A DNA stretch of 64,000 nucleotides from Deinococcus arboris. GTDB taxonomy: Bacteria > Deinococcota > Deinococci > Deinococcales > Deinococcaceae. Position numbers and translations under genes: made by a program. Under the pieces are notes generated by a model. It did not search any database. It saw only the letters and a list, made by a program, of their open reading frames with translations, and was not told the origin of the DNA. Within the stretch, counting starts at the first letter, position 1. Each line of letters begins with the position of its first letter. Location of the stretch: assembly GCF_009755355.1 (NCBI RefSeq), contig NZ_WQLB01000006.1, positions 122,777 through 186,776 on the forward strand. The letters run 5' to 3'. Below, one piece after another: positions 47,190 to 54,836 of this stretch.

Positions 47190-47504
47190 ATGGAAGGGAT
47201 GAACGCCCGAATAAAAATGGTTGATTGCGCCGGGGTGAGGGATGAACGGGAGTTCTGGGTGGCCTACGCGCGCGGTGTCCAGGTGGATCAACCGGGGTTC
47301 GGGCGAAATCTGGATGCCTTTCGAGACGCCCTATGGGGCGGCCCCGGCTGGCCTGAGGCGGATGAGGTCCGCTTTATTCACTCCTGCGGTGTCGCGTCCC
47401 TTCAGAACGGGACATTCATAGCAATGCTCAGGAAGATCGCTCTGGAAGTCGGCACGGTGCGGCTCACTTTTGATTCGGATTCCGAACCGCCTGTGACCTC
47501 TTAA
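47190..47504 (+). CDS. Barstar-like protein, antisense within the array
   Basis: About 104 aa from the ATG at 47190 (GGAAAGG upstream); the ATG at 47199 is an alternative. MVDCAGVRDEREFWVAYARG, then FGRNLDAFRDALWGGPGW and a C-terminal helix-strand unit match the barstar family (ribonuclease inhibitor) pattern G-x-N-L-D-A-x-x-D-x-L. It fills the 363-base gap between array genes 47501 and 44855, on the opposite strand, and its TAA shares TTAA with the TAA of the convergent gene 47501. No barnase-like gene is visible nearby, so the partner is unknown; it may be an orphan antitoxin or immunity gene. Confidence 0.7.
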   Translation: MEGMNARIKMVDCAGVRDEREFWVAYARGVQVDQPGFGRNLDAFRDALWGGPGWPEADEVRFIHSCGVASLQNGTFIAMLRKIALEVGTVRLTFDSDSEPPVTS

Positions 47505-48193
47505 AACGACGTGACCTGAAGGGCGCCTTGAAGTTCAGATGGGGATACGCTCAGCGGCCCTTCCAGGCAGAGGGAAGTGGAAAGCGTGCGGGTGGTCCGG
47601 GCGGTGAAGGAGACAGAGAAGGTACGGAGCGGCTCTGCGGACGTGCTGGCCTTGTGGCTCACCTCGGTCTGGGCGGCGGGAGTGGTCACTTCGTAGCGCA
47701 GACGGGCGTCCGGCAGGCCCTTTGCCCACGCGCGTTGCAAGTCGGTGGCCTGCTGCGGCGTCAGGGTGGCGCTCAGCACGCATTCGTTGGCGGCCATCAG
47801 TGAGGGGTGTCCAGTCAAAGTCAGGCCTGGCAGCAGATCGGCATGAACCTGCCCGGTCAGCCACTCGGGGCTGAGGAGGGTTACGCGCACCGGTGGAGCC
47901 TCTCTGGGCTGATGGCGGTTGAGAGATTCTTCCAGCGCAGCGGTGAGGGTCTGGCGTTCGCTGCCCGTCAAGGCGAGGGTGAGGGTCAGCTGAACCTGGC
48001 CGCCCAGCAACTGGAGGTCCGGGCCGCTGCCCCGCCCGTAGGCCAGCAGGCTCAGGGCCGGGGTGCCGTTGTCGTTCCGGGCGACACGCGGCGCGTCTGG
48101 AATGGCGTAGAAGCGCGTGGGGTCGGCGTGGTCGGCATAGACCTGCACACCGGGGACATCTGGCACGCGCAAAAGGTTGTTCTGATCCAGCAT
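47501..48193 (-). CDS. Paralogous array protein 5, first module only
   Basis: 230 aa. LRVPDVPGVQVYADHADPTR and FYAIPDAPRVARNDNGTPAL open the protein exactly as in the 760-aa relatives; HPSLMAANECVLSATLTPQQ corresponds to the PSL...N...LT block. It then stops shortly after a serine/threonine-rich beta segment, so it has only the first module. The GGGAGG before the ATG and the clean end suggest an intact short protein rather than a broken one. It is immediately downstream of the PLD gene (13 bases) and converges with the barstar-like gene. Confidence 0.65.
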   Translation of the reverse strand: MLDQNNLLRVPDVPGVQVYADHADPTRFYAIPDAPRVARNDNGTPALSLLAYGRGSGPDLQLLGGQVQLTLTLALTGSERQTLTAALEESLNRHQPREAPPVRVTLLSPEWLTGQVHADLLPGLTLTGHPSLMAANECVLSATLTPQQATDLQRAWAKGLPDARLRYEVTTPAAQTEVSHKASTSAEPLRTFSVSFTARTTRTLSTSLCLEGPLSVSPSELQGALQVTSF

Positions 48194-48206
48194 GACGGCC
48201 TCCCTC

Positions 48207-49757
48207 TTACGGCGCGAAGGAACCAGCCCCGGCCTGCTGCATGAACAGCCGCAGCAGCTGGGTGCCCCATTCCTGGCGGGAATCGGCGTCCATGACCTCG
48301 TCGTAGATGATCTGTTCCTGGGCGCTGAGGGTCGTGGCGGGCAGCGGCAGGCGCAGGCGCACGATGCCCAGCGGCGGAGGCGGCCCTGGCGCCTGGAACG
48401 GCAGGCTGAACCAGGCGGTCAGCCCCGCCTGTACGTCGGGCGCGGACTGCTGGAGATGCACGCCCCACAGGGCCTCGCGGTAACGGGCGATGGCCCCGGC
48501 GCCGTCCATATACGCCACCGAATGTTCCAGATCGGTGTACAGGCTGCGGCGCATGGCGTTGGCCGACCCGATGATGGCCCAGGCGTCGTCCACGATGGTG
48601 GATTTGGTGTGGATGGTCTTGGTGAGGTGGCTGAAGACCCCCACGCGGGCCGACTGCGCGGCACTGAGCCCGGCCAGAAGGTGGGTGTTCACCGCCACGC
48701 GAAAGAACTTGGCCGTGTCGTTGTTGGGGTCGTCGTTGGGGTCGAACAGCCCGGTCAGAATCACCACCCGCACGGTGTCGTTGGCCTTTACAGCGGCATT
48801 GACCCAGTCGAAGACCTCGCCGGAGGTAAAGCCCTGGTCCTCCATGTAGATATACGTCTGCGCGCCCTGAATGCCCTTTTCCCACGCGCTGCGAATCTCG
48901 AAGAGGCCGCCGGGCGCGAAACTCAGCGGGTCGTTGCTGGGAATGCTGGCCCCGCCCAGGCTGGCAATACCGCCCACCGAGCCAAAGCGCATCTTGGGGA
49001 AGGTCCGCAGGCTCTGGGTGCGTGACTGGCCCCCGGTGGCCGTGGTCAGGGTGCGGGCGGGCAGGTCGGGCATGCCGGCTGGCGCTCCGCTCAGACTGCC
49101 GCCGCCGGATGGGGCCGTGTGGCTGGTGCAGGTCACGCCGCCCGCCGTCAGGGACACGGGCGAGCGGCCCCGCACCTCGTTCCACATCAGCCGGAAGGTG
49201 TCGTGGAGGCCCTGCACGGCGGGGCCGTCCACCTGCGCTTCCACATCGTGCCAGCTGGGGAGCAGCCGGGAATTCAGCAGGTCAATGCCGCCCGTGAACG
49301 CTGTGGCGCTGGCGCTGCTGCCCACAATCGCCATCTTCATGTGGACGGCGCCCGCCGGGTGCGCCAGGATGTTCAGCACGGCCTTGTCCGCCAGGTTCGG
49401 TTCGGCGCGCAGGGCATTGACGAAACTCATGGTGTTGCCGTTCAGCCCCAGAATGCTGCGCAGCTGCGGCGCGGCCTGCGCCCGGCTGTTTTGCAGGATG
49501 GACGGCGCCATGACCCAGCCCAGCACGCGGACGTCCACGCCAGCGCGGGCCTTGGCCTTCAGCAGGTCGGCCAGTGGGGTGCCGCCCAGGTTGGTGCCCG
49601 CCTGAAGCCACCACCCGGCGATGTAAATAAAGTCCCCGGCGGCGCCCGTCAGCGCGTCGATTTTTGCTTTCAGGGCGGCAAAGTAGGGTGGCCCGCCGAT
49701 GTGCGGCGTGATCGTGCAGCCGGAGTGCGTGGTGAACGAAGAATCCAGAGAGGGCAT
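48207..49757 (-). CDS. Phospholipase D-like protein with two HKD motifs
   Basis: 516 aa. Two half-sites of the PLD superfamily are present: VHMKMAIVG (His139, Lys141) followed by AFTGGIDL, and TIHTKSTIVDD (His383, Lys385, Asp390) followed by IIGSANAMRRSLYTD. In the first motif the expected Asp is Gly146 and three residues are inserted before AFTGG. IYIAGWWLQAG and TYIYMEDQGF are the strand regions before each half. The second-half layout is like cardiolipin synthases, but there is no membrane segment or signal. It could be a phospholipase, phosphotransferase or nuclease; its place in the middle of the paralogue array suggests a shared function. Confidence 0.85.
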   Translation of the reverse strand: MPSLDSSFTTHSGCTITPHIGGPPYFAALKAKIDALTGAAGDFIYIAGWWLQAGTNLGGTPLADLLKAKARAGVDVRVLGWVMAPSILQNSRAQAAPQLRSILGLNGNTMSFVNALRAEPNLADKAVLNILAHPAGAVHMKMAIVGSSASATAFTGGIDLLNSRLLPSWHDVEAQVDGPAVQGLHDTFRLMWNEVRGRSPVSLTAGGVTCTSHTAPSGGGSLSGAPAGMPDLPARTLTTATGGQSRTQSLRTFPKMRFGSVGGIASLGGASIPSNDPLSFAPGGLFEIRSAWEKGIQGAQTYIYMEDQGFTSGEVFDWVNAAVKANDTVRVVILTGLFDPNDDPNNDTAKFFRVAVNTHLLAGLSAAQSARVGVFSHLTKTIHTKSTIVDDAWAIIGSANAMRRSLYTDLEHSVAYMDGAGAIARYREALWGVHLQQSAPDVQAGLTAWFSLPFQAPGPPPPLGIVRLRLPLPATTLSAQEQIIYDEVMDADSRQEWGTQLLRLFMQQAGAGSFAP

Positions 49758-49790
49758 GGCGCTCCTTTGATGCTTGAGGGAGGGGGGCGG

Positions 49791-52334
49791 TTAGCGCGGC
49801 GGCGGGCGCAGGATCAGCTGGTCGCGGGTGTCGGTGCGAACGTCGGTGCTGGTTTCGGTGCCGTCCTGGGCCAGCAGCGTGAGCTTCCAGGTATAGGTGC
49901 GGGCCTGGCGGCTGGGCAGGCGCACCTTCCAGTCCTGCGTAAAGGTCTGCGGGTCATCGGTGACCAGCAGCGCGTCACTCTGGTCGAATCTGGGGTCACC
50001 AGCAGGGTCCCTGTAGGCCAGGTCCAGCAGGAGGGCGCTCAGGCCCAGCTGAGAGGGAGACGGGCCCAGGTAGCGCACCGCCACTGTCAGCACGCCCTGA
50101 GCAGGAATGCCGACCACCAGATTGGGCGTGCCTGGTTCCTGCCAGTCGCCCGTATCCAGGCCGCCGTCTTTGAAGACGCGGCGCTCGCGGTAGCGCATCT
50201 GGGCGGGTTGGTCGTGCCTCGCCAGGCGCACGCTGAACAGTTCGCGCTTGCCGGGGGTACTCAGGTCCAGGCTGCGGCTGTCCAGCACGTGCCCGTCCTG
50301 GCTGAACTCGGTGTCCACGACCACGCTCTGGAGTTCGCCCAGAGGGTCGAGCATGATCACGTCGCCGTTCAGCTGTCCGCCGCGTGGGGCGTCCACGACC
50401 ACCACATCGCCGGGCTCGCCTGCGCCGGGGTTGGGGAGGTGCAGGGTGGGCAGCGCCTCGCTGCTGCCACCGGTGTAAAAGACGGTCGGTGTGACCTGAA
50501 ACTGCTCGTCAGCCCCCGCCAGGCGGAGATGCAGCAGTTCAGAGCGGTGCTGGGGACTGAGCGTGATCTGCGCGCTGTCGTCAATCTGCCGGTCCGCATT
50601 GGTGTAGCGCACCACGGCGTGAACCTCGGCCACATCGGCGGGCAGGCTGGGGGCCAATTGCAGGGTCACGGGCAGCACGCGCCCCAGCCAGCCCGGATGC
50701 ACCGCCAGACTGCGGGCCTCTGTGCGAATCCAGCCGGATTCCACGCGGGCGTCTTTCAGGCCAATCCCAAACCCACTGCGGTAGTCCGCAATCAGCTTGT
50801 ACTCGTACCACTGGGTCTGGGCGCTGTCGGCAAAGAACGTGAACTCCTTGCTGTCGGCGCTGCTGCGCAAGATCACCTCGGCGGTGTCTTTGGGGGCGCT
50901 GCCGTCCGGGCGCCTGCCGTAGCGCAGTTGAACGGTCAGCTGCACCACCCCCTCGGCGGCAAAATCCACGCCTTGCGCGTTCACATTCAGGTTGATGCGG
51001 GCAAAAAATGGGTGGTTCAGGTCCACGACATGCAGGTGGTCACGCAGATCGTGTTCTGAACTCAGAAATTGAATGAAGTTCTGAGGAGCGATGCTCTGGG
51101 CCTGTGCACTGACCTGCGAGAGGTTGTAGGTGACGGTGCGCTGCTCCTCCTGCCGGATGTTTTTCAGGACGTAAGCGGCTTGCGGACGGCCCAGGCGGTT
51201 CCACACGTCTCCGGCACTTTCGGGGGCGCTGCCGGTTGTTCCAGCTGGACCGGTGCCGCCAGTCGCTCCTGTTCCAGTGCTGGCCGCTCCGCCTGGCCCG
51301 GCGGGTCCGGTGGCCCCCACTTCAGGTTCGGTGTGTTCGCGCCCCGCCAGCATGGCCCCCATCCCTGCCGCCACCGCTGCGCTGGGGCCATGTTGCAGGG
51401 CGGCGCCCACCGTTCCTGGCACAGTGCCCGTGGTGGCGGGCACGGCCACCGTGGGGTCCGCCGCCGTGATGGTCTCGCCCCGCACCTTGGGTTCGCCGGG
51501 GGTCAGGGACGGCTGAAACAGGGCGCCGGTGGCGAGGTCCTTGACCAGCGTGTCTATGCGGTTCTGGCGCTCGCGGATGGCGGCAGGGTCCGACAGTGCC
51601 AGCGTGCGCGCCGTCTCGCGGATGCGGATGTGCTGCTCCTGCTTCAGGTGTTCTACGATGTTGTCGATATCCGCGCGGAACAGCAGCGTGCTCAGCGTGA
51701 AGCGGCTGCGCGCATACTCATACGAGGACTTGAAATCAATGCTGATTTCCAGGTCATAGGCGGGCAGGAGCCCCACGTATTCCAGGGTGTAGATCACTCC
51801 CACCGGGCGGGCATTCACGGCGCCGCTCAGCACGCCCATCATGAAGGCCGCGCCGTCCTCGGAGAGCGAGAACGAGAAAATGGCGCGGTTGTCGCCGTCC
51901 AGCGAGGGCTGCCCGGCGCCCAGAATATGTTCGACAAAACGTGGGCCCTGCGGCGCGGCGGGGGCGCTGGGCGCCGTTCCTCCATCCGTGGCTCCGGCGC
52001 CGCTGTCCTCGCCCAGCCCAATCACGCGCGCCGTACCCCGCGTATAGGGCACTGGGGCCAGGGTCACGTCGTCGCCGTACTGTTCTTTCAGGCGGCCTTC
52101 CAGGCGGGGTTTCAGGCCCCCCAGCCCCACGTCCACCACCATGTTCAGAAAGCCGCCCGCCACGTCGTGGCCCGCCTCGCCGCCCTTGCGGTAGCTGAAC
52201 AGGTCGAACAGCGGCTGGCCGCGCTCCAGGGTGATGTGCGGGGGAAGAGGCAGATGGTAAAAGCGGCTGGGCTGGTCGGCGTCCTGAAACACCGTGACAC
52301 CCAGCACCTCCATTCTTGTTTCCAGGTTCAGCAT
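49791..52334 (-). CDS. Paralogous array protein 4 (beta-rich, Gly/Thr-rich linker)
   Basis: 847 aa, the longest relative. MEVLGVTVFQDADQPSRFYH and LFDLFSYRKGGEAGHD form the first module, followed by GAGQPSLDGDNRAIFSFSLS, GVIYTLEYVGLLPAYDLEIS and a helical stretch (NIVEHLKQEQHIRIRETART). Residues about 285-375 are a low-complexity Gly/Ala/Thr/Pro linker that the others lack. Then comes the shared block APQNFIQFLSSEHDLRD and VDLNHPFFARINLNVNAQG, and three C-terminal beta modules ending ARTYTWKLTLLAQDGTETST. No signal peptide is present. It is closest to protein 3 (52400), with which it shares the APQ(N/S)F segment. Confidence 0.65.
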   Translation of the reverse strand: MLNLETRMEVLGVTVFQDADQPSRFYHLPLPPHITLERGQPLFDLFSYRKGGEAGHDVAGGFLNMVVDVGLGGLKPRLEGRLKEQYGDDVTLAPVPYTRGTARVIGLGEDSGAGATDGGTAPSAPAAPQGPRFVEHILGAGQPSLDGDNRAIFSFSLSEDGAAFMMGVLSGAVNARPVGVIYTLEYVGLLPAYDLEISIDFKSSYEYARSRFTLSTLLFRADIDNIVEHLKQEQHIRIRETARTLALSDPAAIRERQNRIDTLVKDLATGALFQPSLTPGEPKVRGETITAADPTVAVPATTGTVPGTVGAALQHGPSAAVAAGMGAMLAGREHTEPEVGATGPAGPGGAASTGTGATGGTGPAGTTGSAPESAGDVWNRLGRPQAAYVLKNIRQEEQRTVTYNLSQVSAQAQSIAPQNFIQFLSSEHDLRDHLHVVDLNHPFFARINLNVNAQGVDFAAEGVVQLTVQLRYGRRPDGSAPKDTAEVILRSSADSKEFTFFADSAQTQWYEYKLIADYRSGFGIGLKDARVESGWIRTEARSLAVHPGWLGRVLPVTLQLAPSLPADVAEVHAVVRYTNADRQIDDSAQITLSPQHRSELLHLRLAGADEQFQVTPTVFYTGGSSEALPTLHLPNPGAGEPGDVVVVDAPRGGQLNGDVIMLDPLGELQSVVVDTEFSQDGHVLDSRSLDLSTPGKRELFSVRLARHDQPAQMRYRERRVFKDGGLDTGDWQEPGTPNLVVGIPAQGVLTVAVRYLGPSPSQLGLSALLLDLAYRDPAGDPRFDQSDALLVTDDPQTFTQDWKVRLPSRQARTYTWKLTLLAQDGTETSTDVRTDTRDQLILRPPPR

Positions 52335-52399
52335 GGGGTCGCGCCTCCGGGCACGGGCCAGAGCAAGAGGACAAAGCGGGCGAACGGAAGCGGGGGCGG

Positions 52400-54688
52400 T
52401 TACAGCGTGCGGGTGGACAGAATCAGCGGCGAGGCCGTCATGTCTTTCCAGGCCGCTTCCCTGGTGCTGCCGTCGCTTTTAAAGGCTGTGGTCTGGAAGC
52501 GGTAGTGCAGAGGTTGGCCGGGGGCCAGATTGAGGCTCACGGTGGCCTGTGTGTCCGCGCCTTGTAGCAGCACGCTCTGGGGATCGTCGGTGGGTGGCCC
52601 GGCGGCGGGCAGCAGCTGCACCTTGATTTGCAGGGCGTCCAGGCCCACATCGGCCAGGGCCGGGCCGATCAGGCGAATGTCCACGCGCCCCACCCGGTGC
52701 GCGGCGGACCCCACGATCAGGGACGGCTCGTCTGTCGCTTCCCAGTCCCCCTCGGTCAGCAGGCCGCTTTCATGCACGGTGACGCGGGTTCGCACGGTCT
52801 GGCGGTCCGGGCTCAGCACCGGCCAACTCTGGGTCACGCTGGCAAAGGGGGGATGCAGTTCCACCAGGCGCGTGCGGCGGTAGTTCCCGGCTTCATCGTG
52901 GTAATCCAGTTCCACGGTGATCTGCGTGATCTGGTCGGACGCCAGCACAGGTTTAATCAGCAGTTGCCGCTGCGCTGTAAAAGGCGAATCAAGCCGCAGG
53001 AGCGGGTCCTGCCGGGCCTGGAGGGGCGTGGTGTAGGTGCCGCCGTCCGTGAAGGCAAAGGTGGCCTGCACGCCGTAGGGCTGAAGCCCGGTGTCCTGGG
53101 TCCGCACCTGCCAGCGGCGTGGCGCCGCGTCGGGGCCAGGGGTCAGGCGCACATGCTGGTCCGCCTGGAAGGCACTGGCGCGGTCGGCGCTGGCGGGATA
53201 GGTCAGGTGAACGTCCACCTCCTGTGTGTCGGGCGGCAGTCGCCCGGCTTCGACCTCCACGTTCAGCACGCCAAAATCTGCGTAGGGATTGAGGAGCAGC
53301 GAGCGGCCTGTGCCCACGCGTTCGGGCAGGTCATAGCGTAGGGCGTCGCCGTCTGTCCCGCTCTGCGGCATGAACTCGTAGGTCAGGGCGGCGTGGTAGG
53401 TCAGGCTGCGGCGGCCCCGGCGCTTGACGGCGAAGGTTTTGTCCCCGGTGGACTCGGGCCGGAAGATCAGTTCGGCGGTGTCGGGTGGGGGCTGGGCACC
53501 GGGCTCCCCATAGCGCAGCCGCACCGCAATCTGTCGCAGGCCCAGCGTCTGCATCTCCTCCCTTGTGGGGCCCGTCACCAGCACGTCCAGCAGCTCGAAA
53601 AACGGGTCGTCCAGACTGATCTGGTGGATGTGCTGCGCCAGTTCGGCGGGGCTCAGCAGGACCTTCAGGAAACTCTGCGGAGCGTGGGTGCGTTCTTCCG
53701 GGGCGCGCTCACGGAAGCTGTAGGTCACCTGCTTGTCCTCGTAACTCCGTTTGAGGTCCAGGGTCAGGTTAACGCCGGTGGTCGTGCCCGCACTGCCCAG
53801 CCCGCCCGGCAGCCCCGTCGGCAGCGGCAGCGTAGTCTGGGGAACCGGCCGGAACATCTCCTGCACAATCCGGTCGCGGAACAGAGACAGCGCCAGTTCC
53901 TTACTTCTCTGTGCCTCGTCGCCCACGGCCTGACTGGTCAGCTCAATCTGGATGTCGCCTGTTTCGACGAGGTGGTCTATGCCGGCCTTCACCTCGGCTT
54001 TCGCCCAGGCGTAGCCCACGCCCAGCGAGCCGCCAAAATGCTCAAAGACCCGCGAGAGGTTGGCGTGGACCACCGCTTCCACCGCCGGGCGCAGGCCATA
54101 AAACTTCAGGTCGTACACCACGCCCACCGGCGCGGCGCGGTCTTCGTAGAGCCCTTTCAGGAACGCCACGCCTTCCTGCGACAGGCTCAGGGAAAAGATG
54201 CTCCGCAGGTCGCCCAGCAGCGCAGGCTGACCGCTCCCCAGAAGGCGTTCTACAAAAGTGGGGCGTCCCTTTGTAGGACTGGCTGACGCCGGGTCGGTGG
54301 TGCTGTCGGCCGGCGTGGTCATCTGGTCCAGGGCGATGACGCGCACGCTGCCCTTGTGGTACGGAATCCCCGCCAGACTCACCTGCTCCTGCGGCAGGCC
54401 AGCCCGGCCCGCCAGTTCGCCGCGCAGGGCCGAGAGCTGCGCGGCGCTCAGCAAGCACTCGCTGCCCATCGTCAGGAAGCCTGCGCCCAGTTCGTCGGGA
54501 ATGGTGGTGCCCGCCAGCACCGAATGCCTGAGGTCCACGCTGTACGCCATCAGGTCGAACATGGCCCGCCCGCCAGACCGGGCCAGTGCCGGGTGCGGCG
54601 CGGCGTAGTAAAACTGCGAGGCCACCGCGTGATCGCGGAAGACGGTGACACCGGCAATTTCGAAGGCAGGGAGTTCAAAACTCAGCAC
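52400..54688 (-). CDS. Paralogous array protein 3 (beta-rich, unknown function)
   Basis: 762 aa from the GTG at 54688, preceded by GGAGG. First module: IAGVTVFRDHAVASQFYYAA, RAMFDLMAYSVDLRHSVLAG, GSGQPALLGDLRSIFSLSLS and GVVYDLKFYGLRPAVEAVVH. A helical part (AWAKAEVKAGIDHLVETGDI) leads to HAPQSFLKVLLSPAELAQHI and ISLDDPFFELLDVLVTG. Three beta modules follow (VEVEAGRLPPDTQEVDVHLT, ITVELDYHDEAGNYRRTRLV, VDIRLIGPALADVGLDALQI). The ADLTYEF-like strand pattern is characteristic of all members. Upstream, 148 bases with dispersed repeat C separate it from protein 2. Confidence 0.65.
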   Translation of the reverse strand: MLSFELPAFEIAGVTVFRDHAVASQFYYAAPHPALARSGGRAMFDLMAYSVDLRHSVLAGTTIPDELGAGFLTMGSECLLSAAQLSALRGELAGRAGLPQEQVSLAGIPYHKGSVRVIALDQMTTPADSTTDPASASPTKGRPTFVERLLGSGQPALLGDLRSIFSLSLSQEGVAFLKGLYEDRAAPVGVVYDLKFYGLRPAVEAVVHANLSRVFEHFGGSLGVGYAWAKAEVKAGIDHLVETGDIQIELTSQAVGDEAQRSKELALSLFRDRIVQEMFRPVPQTTLPLPTGLPGGLGSAGTTTGVNLTLDLKRSYEDKQVTYSFRERAPEERTHAPQSFLKVLLSPAELAQHIHQISLDDPFFELLDVLVTGPTREEMQTLGLRQIAVRLRYGEPGAQPPPDTAELIFRPESTGDKTFAVKRRGRRSLTYHAALTYEFMPQSGTDGDALRYDLPERVGTGRSLLLNPYADFGVLNVEVEAGRLPPDTQEVDVHLTYPASADRASAFQADQHVRLTPGPDAAPRRWQVRTQDTGLQPYGVQATFAFTDGGTYTTPLQARQDPLLRLDSPFTAQRQLLIKPVLASDQITQITVELDYHDEAGNYRRTRLVELHPPFASVTQSWPVLSPDRQTVRTRVTVHESGLLTEGDWEATDEPSLIVGSAAHRVGRVDIRLIGPALADVGLDALQIKVQLLPAAGPPTDDPQSVLLQGADTQATVSLNLAPGQPLHYRFQTTAFKSDGSTREAAWKDMTASPLILSTRTL

Positions 54689-54711
54689 GGCGGACCTCCA
54701 AAAAAGGACGG

Positions 54712-54833
54712 GTCATACCGATTCAATCCGCGCGGACTCGCAGAGCGAGCAGGAAAAAACGGGTTCCGGACGTGGAGTTGGTGAAGCAGTGGGGTGCTGC
54801 TTGGAGGGCGGAATAAACGGCAGTCCGTGTCAG
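54712..54833. repeat. Dispersed intergenic repeat, copy C
   Basis: Begins GTCATACCGATTCAATCCG and continues with CGCAGAGCGAGCAGG, then AAACGGGTTCCGGACGTGGA and GTTGG, and ends CAGTCCGTGTCAGGG three bases before the stop codon of gene 54837. The middle, between GAGTTGG and the end, is more diverged than in copies A and B. It separates array proteins 2 and 3. Confidence 0.6.
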
Positions 54834-54836
54834 GGC

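Noticed and set aside
49119..51059. 646-codon plus-strand open frame opposite the PLD gene and array protein 4
   Set aside because: Antisense of conserved HKD motifs and of a family-conserved module; no start signals or domains.
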